From positions 1 through 52,409 of the forward strand of contig NZ_CAAFUQ010000054.1 of NCBI RefSeq assembly GCF_900766215.1: 52,409 bases of DNA. Reading direction: 5' to 3'. The position numbers and the translations under genes are program-made. Shown piece by piece: positions 51,692 through 52,409 of the stretch. The first letter of the stretch is position 1. Every line of letters starts with the position of its first letter. This DNA comes from an uncultured Finegoldia sp. Its GTDB lineage: Bacteria; Bacillota; Clostridia; Tissierellales; Peptoniphilaceae. Below the pieces are notes generated by a model. That model had not been told where the DNA came from, searched no databases, and saw nothing but the letters and a program-made list of their open reading frames with translations.

Positions 51692-51743
51692 AACTGACCT
51701 CAAAAGTTGGACCTAAAAACTAACTTAAGGAGGTCAGTTTTTT
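51692..51743 (+). promoter_or_regulatory. IS-end hairpin that covers the orfA RBS
   Basis: AACTGACCTC (51692-51701, in the left end) is exactly complementary to GAGGTCAGTT (51730-51739). The second arm contains part of the RBS AAGGAGGT, and T6 follows. Transcripts entering from the alcohol dehydrogenase would fold here, hiding the RBS and possibly terminating. Confidence 0.75.
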
Positions 51744-51744
51744 A

Positions 51745-52104
51745 ATGACAAAATATAGAACAGAATTTAAAGTAAAAGTAGCAAAAGAATATTTAAAATT
51801 TACCATATCATATAAATATTTATCAGAAAAATATTTTATACCTGATAAAGGTTTAATAATAAGATGGGTAAATGACTTTAGAGAAAAAGGCATAGAAGGA
51901 CTAAAACTCAAAAAGAGAGGAAAACCTCCAAAAATGCTAAAGCCAACAAAGATATCAAAAGATATCAAAAAAGATTCATCATAAAACTTAACTAATTTAG
52001 AAAATAATTCATTAACACAGTCACAATTAAAATAAAAAATGAAGAAATTAGAAGAAAAAAACTATTGGCTTCAATTAGAAAATGATGTATTAAAAAAAAG
52101 ATAG
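51745..52104 (+). pseudogene. IS3-family orfA (helix-turn-helix protein), with in-frame stops
   Basis: The frame starts MTKYRTEFKVKVAKEYLKFT with the HTH SYKYLSEKYFIPDKGLIIRW and continues to a stop at 51982-51984. The same frame goes on with typical orfA coiled-coil sequence MKKLEEKNYWLQLENDVLKK up to the stop at 52102-52104. Two internal stop codons (51982 and another just before MKKLEE) break it by nonsense mutation, without frameshift. Confidence 0.85.
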
Positions 52105-52144
52105 AATTGTCTCAAATGACAGATGCAGAAATAAGACAATTACT

Positions 52145-52409
52145 GAAACAATCGAGATTTTAAGAAATAAATACACATTAAAAGACTTGTTAAAATACTT
52201 TAATCTTCCAAAATCAACATATATGTATTGGCAAAAACGCTTAAATAGACCAAATAAAGATATGGAAATAGAAAACAAAATACCCAAAATTAGAAAAGAA
52301 AATCCAAACTATGGATACAGAATAATAACTGAGATGTTAAAAAGATTAGGACTAAAAATAAACAAAAAGAAAGTACAAAGATTAGTTCAAAATCTAAAAC
52401 TTCAAGTAA
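52145..52409 (+). pseudogene. IS3-family orfB transposase fragment (N-terminal part)
   Basis: One frame reads ETIEILRNKYTLKDLLKYFN, LPKSTYMYWQKRLNRPNKD and NPNYGYRIITEMLKRLGLKI, then NKKKVQRLVQNLKL, typical of the orfB N-terminal HTH_21 region. It is in the wrong frame to be reached from orfA by a single -1 shift, and the -1 frame (ELSQMTDAEIRQLLKQSRF) stops shortly before, so a frameshift has broken it. The DDE catalytic part would lie beyond the window. Confidence 0.82.

Larger units (their letters stand above)
51690..52409 (+). mobile_element. Decayed IS3-family (IS150-like) element, right end beyond the window
   Basis: The left end TGAACTGACCTCAAAAGTTG (from 51690) is of the type seen in IS150-group elements. 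It is followed by orfA-like and orfB-like sequences in different frames with stops. Target-site duplications cannot be judged because the right end is outside. The insertion lies 31 bases after the alcohol dehydrogenase stop. Confidence 0.85.

Overview
This window is low-GC Firmicutes DNA. It looks most like Finegoldia magna or a close Peptoniphilaceae (Tissierellia) relative. That placement is an inference from several features: strong AT bias, an anaerobic energy core (pyruvate:ferredoxin oxidoreductase and an Rnf complex), three secreted proteins with CWB2-type wall-binding repeats, an L27 precursor with its Prp protease, and the gene order radC-mreBCD-mrdA-(min)-rng-rplU-prp-rpmA-obgE-yhbY-nadD-yqeK-rsfS. 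Most genes lie on the minus strand.

Layout. 1-4.7 kb: the 5' part of nifJ (running off the left edge) and hprK. 4.9-8.8 kb: two plus-strand wall hydrolases, CWB2 plus 3D and CWB2 plus NlpC/P60, behind arrays of GTTACAA direct repeats. 8.9-10.6 kb: a membrane protein overlapping a YtrA-type GntR regulator with a candidate operator. 10.9-13.2 kb: thiW-thiM-thiE plus a lipoprotein. 13.3-16.9 kb: uvrC and an M24 aminopeptidase. 17.1-18.0 kb: a plus-strand island of tiny ORFs and hairpins. 18.0-21.5 kb: ychF and a CWB2 plus SH3 plus GH25 lysozyme. 21.7-27.9 kb: ridA, the obgE-rsfS cluster, the L21/Prp/L27 operon with its leader, a shortened RNase E/G, and a MinD-like protein without a P-loop. 27.9-34.2 kb: a very long PBP2, mreDCB and radC. 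34.2-37.6 kb: HepT/Gx transporter, NusG-II protein, pcp, DUF979 and DUF969. 37.8-39.5 kb: three tandem small M50-like membrane metalloprotease paralogues with their own promoter, flanked by two near-identical terminator hairpins. 39.8-44.8 kb: rnfCDGEAB, preceded by tRNA-Leu(GAG). 44.9-49.2 kb: slt, coaE, polA, rpiB. 49.3-49.7 kb: tmRNA. 49.9-51.7 kb: a one-TM protein and an iron alcohol dehydrogenase. 51.7 kb to the end: a decayed IS3-family element cut by the window edge.

How the genes fit together. PFOR makes reduced ferredoxin and Rnf would turn it into an ion gradient. Pcp with DUF969/DUF979 looks like a pyroglutamyl-peptide utilisation unit. The mre/PBP2 block and the wall hydrolases make and remodel the wall, and the hydrolases may share one OmpR-type regulator. 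The least explained parts are the mini-M50 cluster, the degenerate MinD in the min slot, and the small-ORF island. All family calls are from reading the sequence and memory of the families; no search was run.
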